From positions 62,001 through 126,000 of the forward strand of contig CACYNH010000001.1 of NCBI GenBank assembly GCA_902775735.1: a DNA stretch of 64,000 nt. The letters are read 5' to 3'. Origin of the DNA: an uncultured Erysipelotrichaceae bacterium (lineage in GTDB: Bacteria; Bacillota_I; Bacilli_A; Erysipelotrichales; Erysipelotrichaceae). The notes below the pieces were generated by a model, which ran no database searches, had not been told where the DNA came from, and saw only the letters and a list, made by a program, of their open reading frames with translations. Shown one piece after another: positions 25,741-35,794 of this stretch (position 1 is its first letter; the number at the start of each line of letters is the position of its first letter). A program made the position numbers and the translations under genes.

Positions 25741-25771
25741 AAAAAGCCGCAGTCTTTTCAGTACTGCAGCT
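25741..25771 (-). terminator. Terminator of the DUF5060-like gene
   Basis: Arms 25745-25753 (AGCCGCAGT) and 25763-25771 (ACTGCAGCT) with one G-T pair and a TTTTTT run on the minus strand. Confidence 0.75.
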
Positions 25772-25780
25772 TAAGTCAGA

Positions 25781-27979
25781 TCACTTTTTGTTTGTGAAAG
25801 CCATGTTGGGAATATCGAGTGTCTTTGTGGCTTCTTCAATAAGACCCTCGAGTTCATCCTCATCCGTTTCAAGTTCCGGAGCCAGTTCAGGTTCCCTGTC
25901 GTCGTAGGAATCGACGGTTTCGATGGCGCCGCTGACGATATCGGGAAGTTCTTCATCATCATCATCGAGTTCGATGGATGTCAGGTCGATCTCTTCGGAT
26001 TCGCCTTCCATCAGTTCATCTTCGACATGGACGCTTTCTTCACCGGGAACTGTGTATTCGGGTATTTCTTCCTCAACGTTTCCGGCCCGGCCGGGACCGT
26101 GCTTGTATGTGTAGGCGGGAAGAGGCTGCTGTTCAAGCTCCTGGGTCATTTCCTCATCTTCCGCGACAGGTTCTTCCTCAGTCACTTCAGGCAGTTCTGT
26201 TTCCTCTTCTTCCTCATCCCCGGCAGGCTCCGCTTCTTCTTCGGGTTCCGGTTCTTCCTCAAGATCGAATTCAGGTTCCTCTTCCGGTTCCTCTGTTTCT
26301 GTAACCTCAGTTTCCTCAGATTCTTCAGCCGGTGCTTCATCGACTGTTTCCAGAGCTGTGAATGCGGCTTCCTCTTCTTCGATCAGTTCTTCTTCGATGA
26401 CGGGTTCTTCCTCAACAGGCTCTTCATCGACCGGGTTGAGCCAGTCTTCCTCAGTCGGCTTACGCAGACGGATTGCCATGTAAGGTTTGCCCGGCAGAGC
26501 GATTCTGAAGGCACCCTTATGAATACCGGCTTTGCGGACTGTCATTTCCCATGTGTCGATCACTTCGGCGATGAAGTCTGTTTCATCATCGATGTGGAAA
26601 TCACGGAAAGACGGACGCATGAAGCTGTAGTAGAACAGATACTGGCTCTTGACCGGTTCGAACCATTCGGATTCCGGCACGCCGCAGACGCTGTCCCATT
26701 CAAGATCCGCTTCAGCTAAACCATTGCCCGGAACTTCCTTCAGCACATCGAGAAGGAAACCGGCACGCTTCCAGCTTTCGCCTCTGAGGGTTCCGCCATG
26801 GGACCACCAGAGAATGTTTTCATCGTTGAGATATGTTTCGCCATGCCCGGGATAGCCGCCTCTGACAGCTGTCTCCCAGAATCTTCTGATCAGTTCTTCA
26901 CCGGAGATATTGCCCCAGCCGTACTGGATATTGCCTTCATAGGCGATTTCATCCATGACAACCGGCTTGCCGTAGCGTTCAGCCAGTTCACCGGTCAGCT
27001 CAGCGCCCTTGTAGAGATCGATTCTCTGGACTGAGCAATGGGTGATCCAGGGTCTGGAATGGTCATACATCTTGCGGCAGTTGTGAATGGAGCGCAGATG
27101 CTTATACGGATCCTTCTTCATCAGAATGGAAGCGTATCTTTCCCAGTCGGCCAGCGTCTTGGCCTTCATCAGGTCATATTCATTAGCCAGTGCCCACCAG
27201 ACATTGTGGTAAGCGCTGAAACGGGCGATGATGTACTTCCAGTACAGGTCATCCTGTTCTGCGGTCATTGAGGAGAAGCCCCATCTGTCATACGGATGCA
27301 TGCAAATCAGATCAGCTTCAATGCCCCTTCTGCCGAGTTCTTCAATACAGTATTCAATCTGTCTGAAATGTTCAGGATTGAAACGGGTATAGTCAAAGTT
27401 ATTTCCTTCTGTTTTCCCGGTATAGGCCATGAAGTTTTCATCGTTGAGCACGGATGAATCCATCGGGGTTCCTTCATAAGGATAGGAACGCGGCTCGCCG
27501 AGATTGAAGGCATAATGTTTGGGGAATACACAGAAACGGATCTTGTTGAAGCGTGCTTCCTCCAGGCTCTTCAGTGTTTCCTGAATCAGTTCATCTGACT
27601 GCAGATTCCAGACATAGGCGGTTGTGCCGACAGGAATGTACGGGGTTCCGTCTTCATACGCAAAATGATGTGTGTTGACAACTCTGACAACACCATGATT
27701 GTTCTCATCCGGCGCGCCGACATAGAAAGCTCCGGACAGCGGTGTGTTCAGGAATGAGCCCTTCAGCACGAATGTGTATTTGCCTTCATAGGACGGCATG
27801 AAACGGATCTTGTAGATGCCTTCGCCGTCATAGAAGCCGTCAGTGATGACACATTCATTTCTTCCGGAGAAAATGCCGTTCAGATACTGTTCTGTAAACG
27901 GGTTCCCCTCTGAAGGTCCTTCCAGAGTGATTTCGAATACACTCCATTTTGAAACCTGTGCTGGATAGTCCTGGTTCAT
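25781..27979 (-). CDS. Cytoplasmic glycoside-hydrolase-like protein (DUF5060/DUF4038/DUF5605 type) with a 215-residue acidic tail
   Basis: 732 residues. Residues 1-90 form the beta-sandwich DUF5060-like start (VSKWSVFEITLEG, with YEGKYTFVLKG). Residues about 100-460 are a TIM-barrel (DUF4038-like) with candidate acid/base Glu267 in WWALANEYD and nucleophile Glu344 in VVMDEIAYEGN. A small beta domain (DUF5605-like) ends near 510. From about 517 to 732 the chain is dominated by Glu, Pro and Asp and is surely disordered until a short C-terminal segment. No signal peptide is present, so it acts inside the cell. Substrate unknown. AGGGGG precedes the start. The tail is unusual for these enzymes. 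Confidence 0.75.
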   Translation of the reverse strand: MNQDYPAQVSKWSVFEITLEGPSEGNPFTEQYLNGIFSGRNECVITDGFYDGEGIYKIRFMPSYEGKYTFVLKGSFLNTPLSGAFYVGAPDENNHGVVRVVNTHHFAYEDGTPYIPVGTTAYVWNLQSDELIQETLKSLEEARFNKIRFCVFPKHYAFNLGEPRSYPYEGTPMDSSVLNDENFMAYTGKTEGNNFDYTRFNPEHFRQIEYCIEELGRRGIEADLICMHPYDRWGFSSMTAEQDDLYWKYIIARFSAYHNVWWALANEYDLMKAKTLADWERYASILMKKDPYKHLRSIHNCRKMYDHSRPWITHCSVQRIDLYKGAELTGELAERYGKPVVMDEIAYEGNIQYGWGNISGEELIRRFWETAVRGGYPGHGETYLNDENILWWSHGGTLRGESWKRAGFLLDVLKEVPGNGLAEADLEWDSVCGVPESEWFEPVKSQYLFYYSFMRPSFRDFHIDDETDFIAEVIDTWEMTVRKAGIHKGAFRIALPGKPYMAIRLRKPTEEDWLNPVDEEPVEEEPVIEEELIEEEEAAFTALETVDEAPAEESEETEVTETEEPEEEPEFDLEEEPEPEEEAEPAGDEEEEETELPEVTEEEPVAEDEEMTQELEQQPLPAYTYKHGPGRAGNVEEEIPEYTVPGEESVHVEDELMEGESEEIDLTSIELDDDDEELPDIVSGAIETVDSYDDREPELAPELETDEDELEGLIEEATKTLDIPNMAFTNKK

Positions 27980-28062
27980 ACTTTTTTCCCCCTGATGCCA
28001 ACCTGTTTCAAAGCACGATAAAAACAGGCGCTTATATACAGTAAAGATATCACTGATTCATG

Positions 28063-28087
28063 CAGAAAAAAAGCGGAAAAGCGCTTT
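28063..28087 (-). terminator. Terminator of the his operon
   Basis: Stem AAAGCG/CGCTTT (28070-28075, 28082-28087) with a T7 run on the minus strand, 14 bases after the hisE stop. Confidence 0.7.
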
Positions 28088-28100
28088 GAATCGGCACTTT

Positions 28101-28424
28101 TCACACTTTTGTGACGGGTTTTCTCTCCGCTTTCAGGTTATGCTGTTTCTCTGAACGGCGGATCATTTCCTTCTCAACATCCTCAAGGGTGATTCCCTTT
28201 TCGACCATCAGGACAATCAGATGATAGGCAAGATCATTGAGCTCGCCGATCAGTTCCTCATCGCTCTGGCTCAGCGCCGCGACGATGACCTCGGTCGTTT
28301 CCTCGCCGATCTTCTTGAGGATCTTTTCAAGTCCCTTGTTATAAAGATAGGTTGTATAGCTGCCCTCTTCCGGATTGAGCTTCCGGTCCAGGGCTGTCTC
28401 ATAAAGATTCTTTAACTCGCTCAC
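28101..28424 (-). CDS. hisE: Phosphoribosyl-ATP pyrophosphatase
   Basis: 107 residues. It hydrolyses PR-ATP to PR-AMP, step 2 of histidine synthesis. The MazG-like helical fold shows [15 protein letters not shown] and [13 protein letters not shown], whose Glu and Asp residues bind Mg2+. It is a separate gene rather than the hisIE fusion found in many bacteria. Last gene of the operon; it overlaps hisI by 4 bases. Confidence 0.95.
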   Translation of the reverse strand: MSELKNLYETALDRKLNPEEGSYTTYLYNKGLEKILKKIGEETTEVIVAALSQSDEELIGELNDLAYHLIVLMVEKGITLEDVEKEMIRRSEKQHNLKAERKPVTKV

Positions 28425-28750
28425 AGTACTTCCTCCCCTTCCAGATTGCGGTAGAAACAGCTGTATTTGCCGGTATGGCAGGCCGCTGTGTCCTGATCAA
28501 CCTTCAGCAGGATGGTATCCTCATCGCAGTCGACAAGGATTTCCTTCACATGCTGGTAATGGCCGCTGGTTTCCCCTTTGACCCACAGTTCACCGCGGCT
28601 TCTTGACCAATAGGTCGCAAGCCCTGTTTCCACTGTTTTCTGAAGGCTTTCCTCGTTCATATACGCCAGCATCAGAACCTGCAGGGTTTTATAATCCTGG
28701 ACAATGCATGGCACCAGGCCGTTTCCTTTTTCAAAATCAATTCTGATCAT
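28421..28750 (-). CDS. hisI: Phosphoribosyl-AMP cyclohydrolase
   Basis: 109 residues. Opens the adenine ring of PR-AMP, step 3 of the pathway. The family block is clear: [43 protein letters not shown], and the zinc Cys residues around [12 protein letters not shown]. It overlaps hisF and hisE by 4 bases each. Confidence 0.96.
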   Translation of the reverse strand: MIRIDFEKGNGLVPCIVQDYKTLQVLMLAYMNEESLQKTVETGLATYWSRSRGELWVKGETSGHYQHVKEILVDCDEDTILLKVDQDTAACHTGKYSCFYRNLEGEEVL

Positions 28751-29508
28751 AGACGCACCGGAATTCCTTTCTCTCTGAGATACTTCTTCACATCGCCCAC
28801 CGTCAGTTCGCCATAGTGGAACAGGCTTGCCGCAAGAGCCGCGTCCGCCGCGTCCTGTTCAAAGACTTCGGCGAAATGCTCAAGGCTGCCGCAGCCGCCG
28901 CTTGCGATGACAGGCACATGGACCTCTTTGCGCACCGCTTTGAGAAACGGCAGGTCGAAGCCGTTCTTCGTGCCGTCGGCGTCCATTGAAGTCAGAAGAA
29001 TTTCTCCGGCGCCTTTTTTCACGCCCTCTCTGATCCACTCAATGGCGTCAAGACCGGTATCGATGCGGCCGCCGTTGATCACGACATTCCAGCCGTCTTT
29101 CTCCGGACGCATGCGGCCGTCGACCGCCAGAACAATGCACTGGCTGCCGAATAATGAGGCTGAGCGGGCAATCAGGTCAGGATCCCTGACCGCGGCGGAA
29201 TTGAGTGAAACCTTGTCAGCGCCGGCTCTCAGTACAGCGCGGATTTCTTCCGGGGTGCGGATCCCGCCGCCGACGGTAAAGGGCATGAAAACCTGTTCAG
29301 CGACCTTTTCGACGATATGCACCATCGTTTCCCGGTGCTCATGGGTGGCGGTGATATCAAGAAAGACAAGCTCATCGGCGCCCTGTTCGTAATACTGCTT
29401 TGCCAGGGAAGCCGGATCCCCCACTTCCCGAAGCCCGACAAAATTAATGCCTTTGACGACTTTGCCGTCTTTGACGTCAAGGCAGGGAATGATGCGTTTT
29501 GTGATCAT
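28747..29508 (-). CDS. hisF: Imidazole glycerol phosphate synthase, cyclase subunit
   Basis: 253 residues, a (beta/alpha)8 barrel. It closes the imidazole ring with ammonia from HisH, yielding IGP and AICAR. The two catalytic Asp are in [14 protein letters not shown] (Asp11) and LAVDGR (about 130); [10 protein letters not shown] is a phosphate site. It overlaps both neighbours by 4 bases. Confidence 0.96.
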   Translation of the reverse strand: MITKRIIPCLDVKDGKVVKGINFVGLREVGDPASLAKQYYEQGADELVFLDITATHEHRETMVHIVEKVAEQVFMPFTVGGGIRTPEEIRAVLRAGADKVSLNSAAVRDPDLIARSASLFGSQCIVLAVDGRMRPEKDGWNVVINGGRIDTGLDAIEWIREGVKKGAGEILLTSMDADGTKNGFDLPFLKAVRKEVHVPVIASGGCGSLEHFAEVFEQDAADAALAASLFHYGELTVGDVKKYLREKGIPVRL

Positions 29509-30227
29509 ACATCCTCCCTTGTCACGGCGATGGCTTCTTCAAGACTGATATTGCCGGTGTAGATCGCCTTGCCGATGATGGCGCCGTAAACGCCGAGATC
29601 CTTCAGGGCTCTGACATCGTCCATTGTTGTGACGCCGCCGCTGGCGGTGATATCGCAGGAAACAGCGTTCTTCAGCTTTTCCAGCATTTCAAGGTTCGGT
29701 CCGCTCAGGGTTCCGTCGCGGGAAATGTCGGTGAAGATGATATTGGCCACGCCGATATCCTCGAGCTTTTTCGCAAAATCGAGATAGTAATATTGCGAGG
29801 ACTGGAGCCAGCCGTCCGTGCATGCGTAGCCATCGCGGCAGTCCATGCCGACGGCGATCTTTTTTCCATAGAGACTGACCGCTTCTTTGAGCAGGGCCTC
29901 ATCAGCGATGGCAGCCGTGCCGAGAATCACCCGGCTGACGCCGTTTTCGATATACCAGCGGATATCCTCAAGAGTCCGGATTCCCCCGCCGCACTCGACA
30001 GGCACATTCAGCGATGAGGCGGTTTCGCCGATCAGCACAGCGTTTTCACGTTTTCCGCTTTTGGCCCCGTCCAGATCCACCATGTGAATATAATCCGCGC
30101 CTGCCTCAGCGAAGGAAAGAGCGGTCGCCTTCACGGAATCGGCGACGATTTCAGAGCGGCTGTAATCGCCCTGGTAAAGACGCACCGGCTTACCGGCGAT
30201 CATATCGATTGCAGGAAGAATAATCAT
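29505..30227 (-). CDS. hisA: ProFAR isomerase (1-(5-phosphoribosyl)-5-[(5-phosphoribosylamino)methylideneamino]imidazole-4-carboxamide isomerase)
   Basis: 240 residues, a barrel homologous to HisF. The catalytic pair is visible in [20 protein letters not shown] (Asp8) and in [14 protein letters not shown] (about Asp130). It performs the Amadori isomerisation of ProFAR to PRFAR. Its first base is the last base of the hisH stop codon; it overlaps hisF by 4. Confidence 0.95.
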   Translation of the reverse strand: MIILPAIDMIAGKPVRLYQGDYSRSEIVADSVKATALSFAEAGADYIHMVDLDGAKSGKRENAVLIGETASSLNVPVECGGGIRTLEDIRWYIENGVSRVILGTAAIADEALLKEAVSLYGKKIAVGMDCRDGYACTDGWLQSSQYYYLDFAKKLEDIGVANIIFTDISRDGTLSGPNLEMLEKLKNAVSCDITASGGVTTMDDVRALKDLGVYGAIIGKAIYTGNISLEEAIAVTREDV

Positions 30228-30832
30228 CAGAACACCTCCGCGAAATATGTGAGTATTTTAAGACCGTCCTGAGCGCTTTTTTCCGGATGGAACTGGGTGC
30301 CCATGACATTGCCTCTGACCACCAGGCCGCAGACTCTGATATCGCCATACATGGAATATGCGGCAAGATCAGCGTCGTCATAATCCGCCGCGCAGTAGGA
30401 ATGGACATAGTAAACATAGGGATGCTCGCTGAGCAGGGAGCGCAGCGGGCACTCATGATTCCATTCAAGTTCATTCCAGCCGATTTCCGGCACCGGCAGA
30501 TCAGTGATCATTTTCGTGACCCTGCCCTTCAGGAAACCAAGGCCTTTGGAGATTCCGTTTTCTTCGCTGTATTCATACAGCATCTGCATGCCCAGACAAA
30601 TCCCCAGCAGCGGTTTGCCGGCGGAAACCTCCTCTTTCATAAAGACGTCAAGTTTTCTGTCCGTGACATTTTTCATGCAGTCATTAAAAGCACCGACCCC
30701 CGGCAGGATCAGCTTATCACAGTCATGAAGCACCGCCGGATCATCGCTGATCACGCACTCCCGGCCGATTGCCTTTAAGGCGTTTTCAACGCTGCGCAGG
30801 TTGCCCATGCCGTAGTCTATGATGCCGATCAT
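30227..30832 (-). CDS. hisH: Imidazole glycerol phosphate synthase, glutamine amidotransferase subunit
   Basis: 201 residues, class I glutamine amidotransferase. The nucleophile Cys is in GICLGMQML and the His-Glu pair in GTQFHPEKS. It supplies ammonia to HisF through the interface. Overlaps hisB by 4 bases and hisA by 1. Confidence 0.96.
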   Translation of the reverse strand: MIGIIDYGMGNLRSVENALKAIGRECVISDDPAVLHDCDKLILPGVGAFNDCMKNVTDRKLDVFMKEEVSAGKPLLGICLGMQMLYEYSEENGISKGLGFLKGRVTKMITDLPVPEIGWNELEWNHECPLRSLLSEHPYVYYVHSYCAADYDDADLAAYSMYGDIRVCGLVVRGNVMGTQFHPEKSAQDGLKILTYFAEVF

Positions 30833-31410
30833 TCAAGCATCCCCTTTGTGCTCATCACTCTGTCTGAGCTGACTGTCACGGCTTTGTGAAGCGCGTGGCC
30901 AAGCCCCTTGAAGATGGCCTCCGCCTTGTGGTGGTCGTTTTTGCCATGGCGCAGGCTGACATGCAGGGTGATGCCGGCGTTGAAAGCGAAGGCGCGCATG
31001 AACTCCTCGACCATTTCCGTCGCCATCATGCCGATCTGATCCCTTGTGAATTCACAATCGAAAACCAGGAACGGTCTGCCGCTGATATCAAGAGCCACTT
31101 CGGCCAGCGCCTCATCCATCGGCAGCAGGAAGAAGCCGTAGCGCTCAATGCCGATTCTTTCGCCGAGCGCTTCCCTGAACGCCTGGCCCAGGGCAATGCC
31201 GCAGTCCTCGACGGTATGATGGTCATCAACGTCAAGATCGCCTCTTGCCTTCATCGAAAGATCAAAGCCGCTGTGGAAAGCGAGCAGTTCAAGCATGTGG
31301 TCGAAAAAGCCGATGCCGGTGGCAATGTCCGCCCGGCCATTGCCGTCAAGATCCAGCACGCAGCGGATCTCTGTTTCTTTTGTCTGTCTGTCTATGACTG
31401 CTGTTCTCAT
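30829..31410 (-). CDS. hisB: Imidazoleglycerol-phosphate dehydratase
   Basis: 193 residues, the monofunctional IGPD form without an N-terminal histidinol-phosphatase. Metal-binding His motifs are visible: [19 protein letters not shown] and [10 protein letters not shown]. It dehydrates IGP to imidazole acetol phosphate. Because the fused phosphatase is absent and no hisJ or hisK lies in the operon, that step must be encoded elsewhere. Confidence 0.96.
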   Translation of the reverse strand: MRTAVIDRQTKETEIRCVLDLDGNGRADIATGIGFFDHMLELLAFHSGFDLSMKARGDLDVDDHHTVEDCGIALGQAFREALGERIGIERYGFFLLPMDEALAEVALDISGRPFLVFDCEFTRDQIGMMATEMVEEFMRAFAFNAGITLHVSLRHGKNDHHKAEAIFKGLGHALHKAVTVSSDRVMSTKGMLE

Positions 31411-32435
31411 CCTTCCTCCCCGAACTGCTTCAAAGCTGAAAGAACCAGTTCATTTTCCTCTTCTGTTCCGATTGTAATACGGAAATACGGTGTATTGGAA
31501 TAGTCACGGATGGTGATGTTCTTTTCGCTGAGCGCATTGAGGAGTTTTTCTTTTTCGCCGCTTTTGCCGTAAAGGAAATTGGCTTCGCCGTTAAAGATCT
31601 TCATATTGGGGATGTCTTTGAGAATTTCATACATCCGCGCCCGTTCGCTTTTGATCTTTGCAATCTGTCCTTTATATTCTTCCGCAAACTGCAGAACCGT
31701 GGAAGCGATCTTCATCGAGACGCTGTTAAGGGCGTAAGGCACAAAGGACTGCTTCAGCGGTTTCATATTTTCTTCAGAAGAAATCAGGAAACCGACTCTC
31801 AGTGCCGCTAAGCCATAGGCTTTGGAAAGCGTTCTGGTCAGATAGAGATTCTTATATTTTCCAATCAGTCCGAGACTGCTTTTCGTATCGGCAAAATCAA
31901 TATAGGCTTCATCAATGACCACCGGGATGTCATGACAGGCAGCGGCAATTTTTTCGATCTCGTCCGGCGGAAGGCAGTGGCCGGTCGGATTGTTGGGATT
32001 GGAGAACAGGATCATTCCGGCTTTGTTTTCTTTTGCGAAGGCAATGAAATCCTCTGTCCTGAAGCTGCCGTCCTCTTCCATTTTGAATTTGACGACATCC
32101 GCTTCATAGCTGGAAGCGTAATAGTCATACATCGAAAAGTCAGGGCTCAGCGTGCAGAGCGTTTTTCCTTTGCCAAGGAATGTGCCGATCATATAGCCGA
32201 GCATCTGATCGGAACCGTTGCCGGCTAAAAGCTGACCGGGACTGACGCCGATGACATCAGCGTAAGCCGCAAGCAGTTCTTTCTGGTCACTGTCGGGATA
32301 GCGGTTGAAAGCCAGCGCGGAAACAGCCTCGGCGATCTTCTGCCGAATGCGGCTGTCAAGTGGATTTGAATTTTCGTTGGCGTTTAAAAGAATCCCGTCC
32401 GTTCTGGCCGGAACATAAGTCTCTATTGTCTTCAT
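31407..32435 (-). CDS. hisC: Histidinol-phosphate aminotransferase
   Basis: 342 residues, fold-type I PLP enzyme. [19 protein letters not shown], and the PLP Lys in [17 protein letters not shown] are visible. It transaminates imidazole acetol phosphate with glutamate. Placement inside the his operon decides this specificity over other aromatic aminotransferases. It overlaps both neighbours by 4 bases. Confidence 0.95.
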   Translation of the reverse strand: MKTIETYVPARTDGILLNANENSNPLDSRIRQKIAEAVSALAFNRYPDSDQKELLAAYADVIGVSPGQLLAGNGSDQMLGYMIGTFLGKGKTLCTLSPDFSMYDYYASSYEADVVKFKMEEDGSFRTEDFIAFAKENKAGMILFSNPNNPTGHCLPPDEIEKIAAACHDIPVVIDEAYIDFADTKSSLGLIGKYKNLYLTRTLSKAYGLAALRVGFLISSEENMKPLKQSFVPYALNSVSMKIASTVLQFAEEYKGQIAKIKSERARMYEILKDIPNMKIFNGEANFLYGKSGEKEKLLNALSEKNITIRDYSNTPYFRITIGTEEENELVLSALKQFGEEG

Positions 32436-33715
32436 TTCTTCATCCTCACTCTGGCCGCGTTGGCATGGGCGCGCAGCTCTTCCTCTTCCGCCATTGAAAC
32501 AATGTGGCTGCCATAGTTCTTCAAAGCTTCTTCCGTGTAATACAGGAAGGAGGATTTCTTGATGAAAGCGTCAACGCCAAGGGCGCTGGAGAAGCGGGCG
32601 GTGCCGCTGGTGGGCAGGACATGGTTGGTGCCGCCGAAGTAATCGCCGATTGACTCGCAGGTGTAGTAGCCAAGGAATACCGAACCGGCGTTTTTGACCT
32701 GGCTGAGATAAGGCATCGGATCCGCCACCATCAGCTCAAGATGTTCAGGGGCGATCGCGTTGGAGAATTCAATGCATTCTTCGATTGAGTCAAGCACGAT
32801 GGATGTGCCGTAGTCGCGCAGTGAGCTTTCGACGATTTCCCGCTTGGGCAGTACGGCTGACTGGATGCGCAATTGTTCATTGACCTTTTCAAGAAGCTCT
32901 TCACTGGTGGTTAGCAGGATGGCGCTTGCCATCGGGTCATGTTCCGCCTGGGAAAGCAGGTCGGCTGCCGTGAATTCAGGATCAGCGCCTTCATCGGCGA
33001 TGACGAGGATTTCACTGGGACCGGCGATCATGTCGATGTCCACTTTGCCATAGACGAGTTTTTTCGCCGCGGCGACATAGATGTTGCCGGGGCCGACGAT
33101 CTTATCGACAGCCGGGATTGACTCTGTTCCGTAGGCCAGGGCCGCGATGGCCTGGGCGCCGCCGATTTTATAAATCTCATCCACTCCGGCAAGGCGGGCC
33201 GCGAAAGCGATATTGGGATTGATGGAGCCGTCTTTATTGGGCGGGGTGACCATGACAATCCGTCTGACGCCTGCCACTTTGGCGGGGATTGTGTTCATTA
33301 ATACTGAACTGGGATACTGGGCACGGCCGCCGGGCACATAAATGCCGGCAGAATCCAGCGGAATGACTCTCTGGCCCAGGAAAATGCCGTATTCCTTCTG
33401 CTGAAGATAGGAGTTCTGAACCTGTGCTCTGTGGAAGAATTCGATATTCTCTTTTGCCTTTCTCATGGATTCCATGAAGTAAGGATCGCACTTTGAAGCG
33501 GCCTCATCGATCTCCTGCTGCGAAACACGGAAATCATCAATCTCAATGCCGTCGAACTTCTTTGTATAAGCCTTCGCCGCCTCATCGCCGTTCTTACGGA
33601 TTTCGTCAATGATCTCAGAAGCCCTCAGAATAATCTCAGAGGAGATTTCCTGGGAGCGTGAGTCCAGATATTCACGCAGTTCTTTTGTGGCGGTTTTCTC
33701 AATTCTCTTCAGCAT
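32432..33715 (-). CDS. hisD: Histidinol dehydrogenase
   Basis: 427 residues, full length. It oxidises histidinol to histidine in two NAD+-linked steps. Signature regions are AGIYVPGGRAQYPSSVLM, IAGPSEILVIADE with LLSQAEHDP, EHLEL, and the C-terminal HVLPTSGTARFSSALGVD. It starts 17 bases inside the end of hisG with an AAGGAA-like site. Confidence 0.97.
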   Translation of the reverse strand: MLKRIEKTATKELREYLDSRSQEISSEIILRASEIIDEIRKNGDEAAKAYTKKFDGIEIDDFRVSQQEIDEAASKCDPYFMESMRKAKENIEFFHRAQVQNSYLQQKEYGIFLGQRVIPLDSAGIYVPGGRAQYPSSVLMNTIPAKVAGVRRIVMVTPPNKDGSINPNIAFAARLAGVDEIYKIGGAQAIAALAYGTESIPAVDKIVGPGNIYVAAAKKLVYGKVDIDMIAGPSEILVIADEGADPEFTAADLLSQAEHDPMASAILLTTSEELLEKVNEQLRIQSAVLPKREIVESSLRDYGTSIVLDSIEECIEFSNAIAPEHLELMVADPMPYLSQVKNAGSVFLGYYTCESIGDYFGGTNHVLPTSGTARFSSALGVDAFIKKSSFLYYTEEALKNYGSHIVSMAEEEELRAHANAARVRMKK

Positions 33716-34340
33716 ATTTCACCATTCCTTCCAGGTCACTGATCAGTGCCATGATTTCGTCCTGTTTCATTTTGAAGCTTGCCTTGTTCACGATCACGCG
33801 GGCGGACAGTTCCGCCGCGGTGTCATAGACAACCAGACCGTTTTCCTTTAGAGTCGCTCCGGTTTCCATGATATCGACAATCCCGTCGACCAGTCCGAGC
33901 ACCGGCGCCAGTTCAACGGAGCCGTCGATTTTGATCACCTCAATGTCCTTGCCTTTGGAATGGAAATACTCCAGGGCGACATTGGGATATTTGGAGCCGA
34001 TGCGGATGTGGCCGGTTTTGTTCAGCGGGTTATGGCCGGCCAGACCGGCGACGATGAAGCGGCAGCGGCCGATGTTGAGATCCAGCATCTCATAATAGTC
34101 TTTGCCGCCTTCCATGAGGGTGTCCTTGCCGACAACCCCGACGTCCGCCACGCCGTGCTCGACATAGGTGATGCAGTCATTGGCCTTGACCAGGAAATAG
34201 CGGATGTCCTTTTTTGTGTCGGGAAAGACCAGCGCCCTTCCCTTGTTGTCGAGTTTTTCCGTGCCGTAGCCGCACGCCTTCAGCATTTCAACGGTCGCCT
34301 TTTCCAGACGCCCTTTTGTCAAAGCGATGGAGAGACTCAT
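33699..34340 (-). CDS. hisG: ATP phosphoribosyltransferase, short catalytic form
   Basis: 213 residues, the short HisG that lacks the C-terminal regulatory domain and needs HisZ. Visible are LTKGRLEKATVEML, the VEHGVADVGVVGKDTL block, and a PRPP-binding IVDIMETGATL. It condenses ATP and PRPP, the first committed and feedback-controlled step. It overlaps hisZ by 4 bases, matching their stable complex. Confidence 0.96.
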   Translation of the reverse strand: MSLSIALTKGRLEKATVEMLKACGYGTEKLDNKGRALVFPDTKKDIRYFLVKANDCITYVEHGVADVGVVGKDTLMEGGKDYYEMLDLNIGRCRFIVAGLAGHNPLNKTGHIRIGSKYPNVALEYFHSKGKDIEVIKIDGSVELAPVLGLVDGIVDIMETGATLKENGLVVYDTAAELSARVIVNKASFKMKQDEIMALISDLEGMVKYAEEN

Positions 34341-35440
34341 TTCACCACCTCCATAATATCTTTGTCCCAGGGGATCATTTCCACCGGCGCTTCCTGTCTG
34401 AGCTTTCTCGCCTCGATCATGGCCTCAGCCGCCTTTTCAGCCGGGTAGAAGAGTTTCCAGATCTTTGTCTGAGGCTGCGGGGCTGTTTCAAGAAGGTAAT
34501 CCAGCTTGACGCCGAATCCGATCGCCGGCATGTCGCGTCCCAGCTTTGAAAGAAGAGAATCATAGCGGCCGCCGGAGAGCACGCTTGTGCCGATGCCGCT
34601 GATATAGCCTTCAAAGATGATGCCGGTATAGTAGTCCAGATGCGGAACCTTGCCAAGATCGAAGGTCACCTTTTCTCCGTATCCGAGCTGTGTCAGGATC
34701 TCCCTGAGCTTCATCAGACTGTCGACCTCCTGCCTCAGCTCATCCGCGAAGCAGACTTGCTTCGCCTTTTCCAGCGCGTTTCGCCCGCACAGCAGCGGCA
34801 GCTTTGTGAAGAAGGCCGTCTGTTCTTCACTCAGGTCCAGGCTCCTGACGAAGGTCTGAAGCGCCGGCATTTCCTTGCGGTCAACCAGGTCAGCCAGCAC
34901 GGCGGCGTCATTTTCACTGATGCCGGAAAGCGTGAACGCCTTGCGGAAGAAGTCGCTGTTGCCGATTTCCAGCGTATATTCATAATCGCCCAGCGCTTCC
35001 ATCACATCCAGCGCGCAGCAGAGCACTTCCGGATCGCTTGTGCTGTCAAGGCCGATCAGTTCCACGCCGCAGTCGGTCACCACATTCCGCTTGCCGGCGA
35101 AATTCTGCCTGACTTTATAAACATTGGAACAATAGGAGAAGCGCAGCGGCACTTCATCCTGCCCGAAGCGGGTCACGCAGACCCGGGCGATGGGCAGCGT
35201 CATGTCTGTCCGCAGGGTCAGGATCTGCCCGCTTTCATCGACAAACTTGTAGAGTGTTTCTTCTTTGAGGGAAGTGAAAGTGTTCTGGTAGGTTGAATAG
35301 AATTCGATCAGCGGCGTTTCCACCGGCTGATAGCCATAGGCGGTATAGACCGCGCTGATGCGCTTTCTGAGCTCCTCTTTGGCGGCGCATTCCCCGGCAA
35401 GCAGGTCCCGCATTCCGCCGGGAATCTGAATCTGTTTCAT
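34337..35440 (-). CDS. hisZ: ATP phosphoribosyltransferase regulatory subunit
   Basis: 367 residues from the ATG at 35440, chosen because AAAGGAG is 7 bases before it; an in-frame TTG at 35446 is too close to that site. It is a HisS paralogue with the class II synthetase core (PGGMRDLL, VETPLIEFY, LRTDMTLPIARV, and the late LSGGRYDSLLSKLG) but no anticodon-binding domain. It therefore regulates HisG rather than charging tRNA. First gene of the operon, directly after the T-box leader. Confidence 0.93.
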   Translation of the reverse strand: MKQIQIPGGMRDLLAGECAAKEELRKRISAVYTAYGYQPVETPLIEFYSTYQNTFTSLKEETLYKFVDESGQILTLRTDMTLPIARVCVTRFGQDEVPLRFSYCSNVYKVRQNFAGKRNVVTDCGVELIGLDSTSDPEVLCCALDVMEALGDYEYTLEIGNSDFFRKAFTLSGISENDAAVLADLVDRKEMPALQTFVRSLDLSEEQTAFFTKLPLLCGRNALEKAKQVCFADELRQEVDSLMKLREILTQLGYGEKVTFDLGKVPHLDYYTGIIFEGYISGIGTSVLSGGRYDSLLSKLGRDMPAIGFGVKLDYLLETAPQPQTKIWKLFYPAEKAAEAMIEARKLRQEAPVEMIPWDKDIMEVVK

Positions 35441-35458
35441 AATCAAGCTCCTTTGTAC

Positions 35459-35712
35459 AAAAAAGACGTCCTCACAAGGGACGTCTTAAACGTGGTTCCA
35501 CCCGGATTCACCGGTTCCTCACGGAAACCGGCCTCATGAAGTACAGTCATACTTCCGTGCTGTAACGTGCACCCACGTCGTTCCCTACTGGCTTCGCGTT
35601 CGGGAGCGCGGCTCCGGGATGTGTTTCCGCAGGACTGATTCCGCTTCCTTTTCAGCAGCCGGAAGCTCTCTTATCGGAACAGGAAACTGCGTACTCTTTC
35701 CCTTCAGCGCCA
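35459..35712 (-). promoter_or_regulatory. T-box leader of the his operon, specifier CAC (histidine)
   Basis: Read on the minus strand. The T-box core CGGGTGGAACCACG (about 35488-35504) is followed by a terminator stem AAGACGTCC/GGGACGTCTT (35463-35471, 35478-35487) with a T6 run. Stem I shows AGTAC on the 5-prime side, a GAGAG element, and a loop like GGCTGCTGAAAA. GTTTCC pairs with GGAAAC and GGGA with TCCC; between them the specifier position reads CAC (35623-35621) followed by A. CAC codes for His. Uncharged tRNA-His should stabilise the antiterminator and turn on hisZ-hisE. Confidence 0.9.
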
Positions 35713-35729
35713 TTTTTATGATTGATACA

Positions 35730-35757
35730 ATCATATCACCGGATCTTTTCAAGTCAA
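35730..35757 (-). promoter_or_regulatory. Promoter of the his operon
   Basis: Minus-strand TTGACT (35752-35757), 16-base spacer, TATGAT (35730-35735), just before the T-box leader. Confidence 0.7.
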
Positions 35758-35794
35758 CGGAAATGTTACATTTTTCAACAGTTTGAAAACATTT

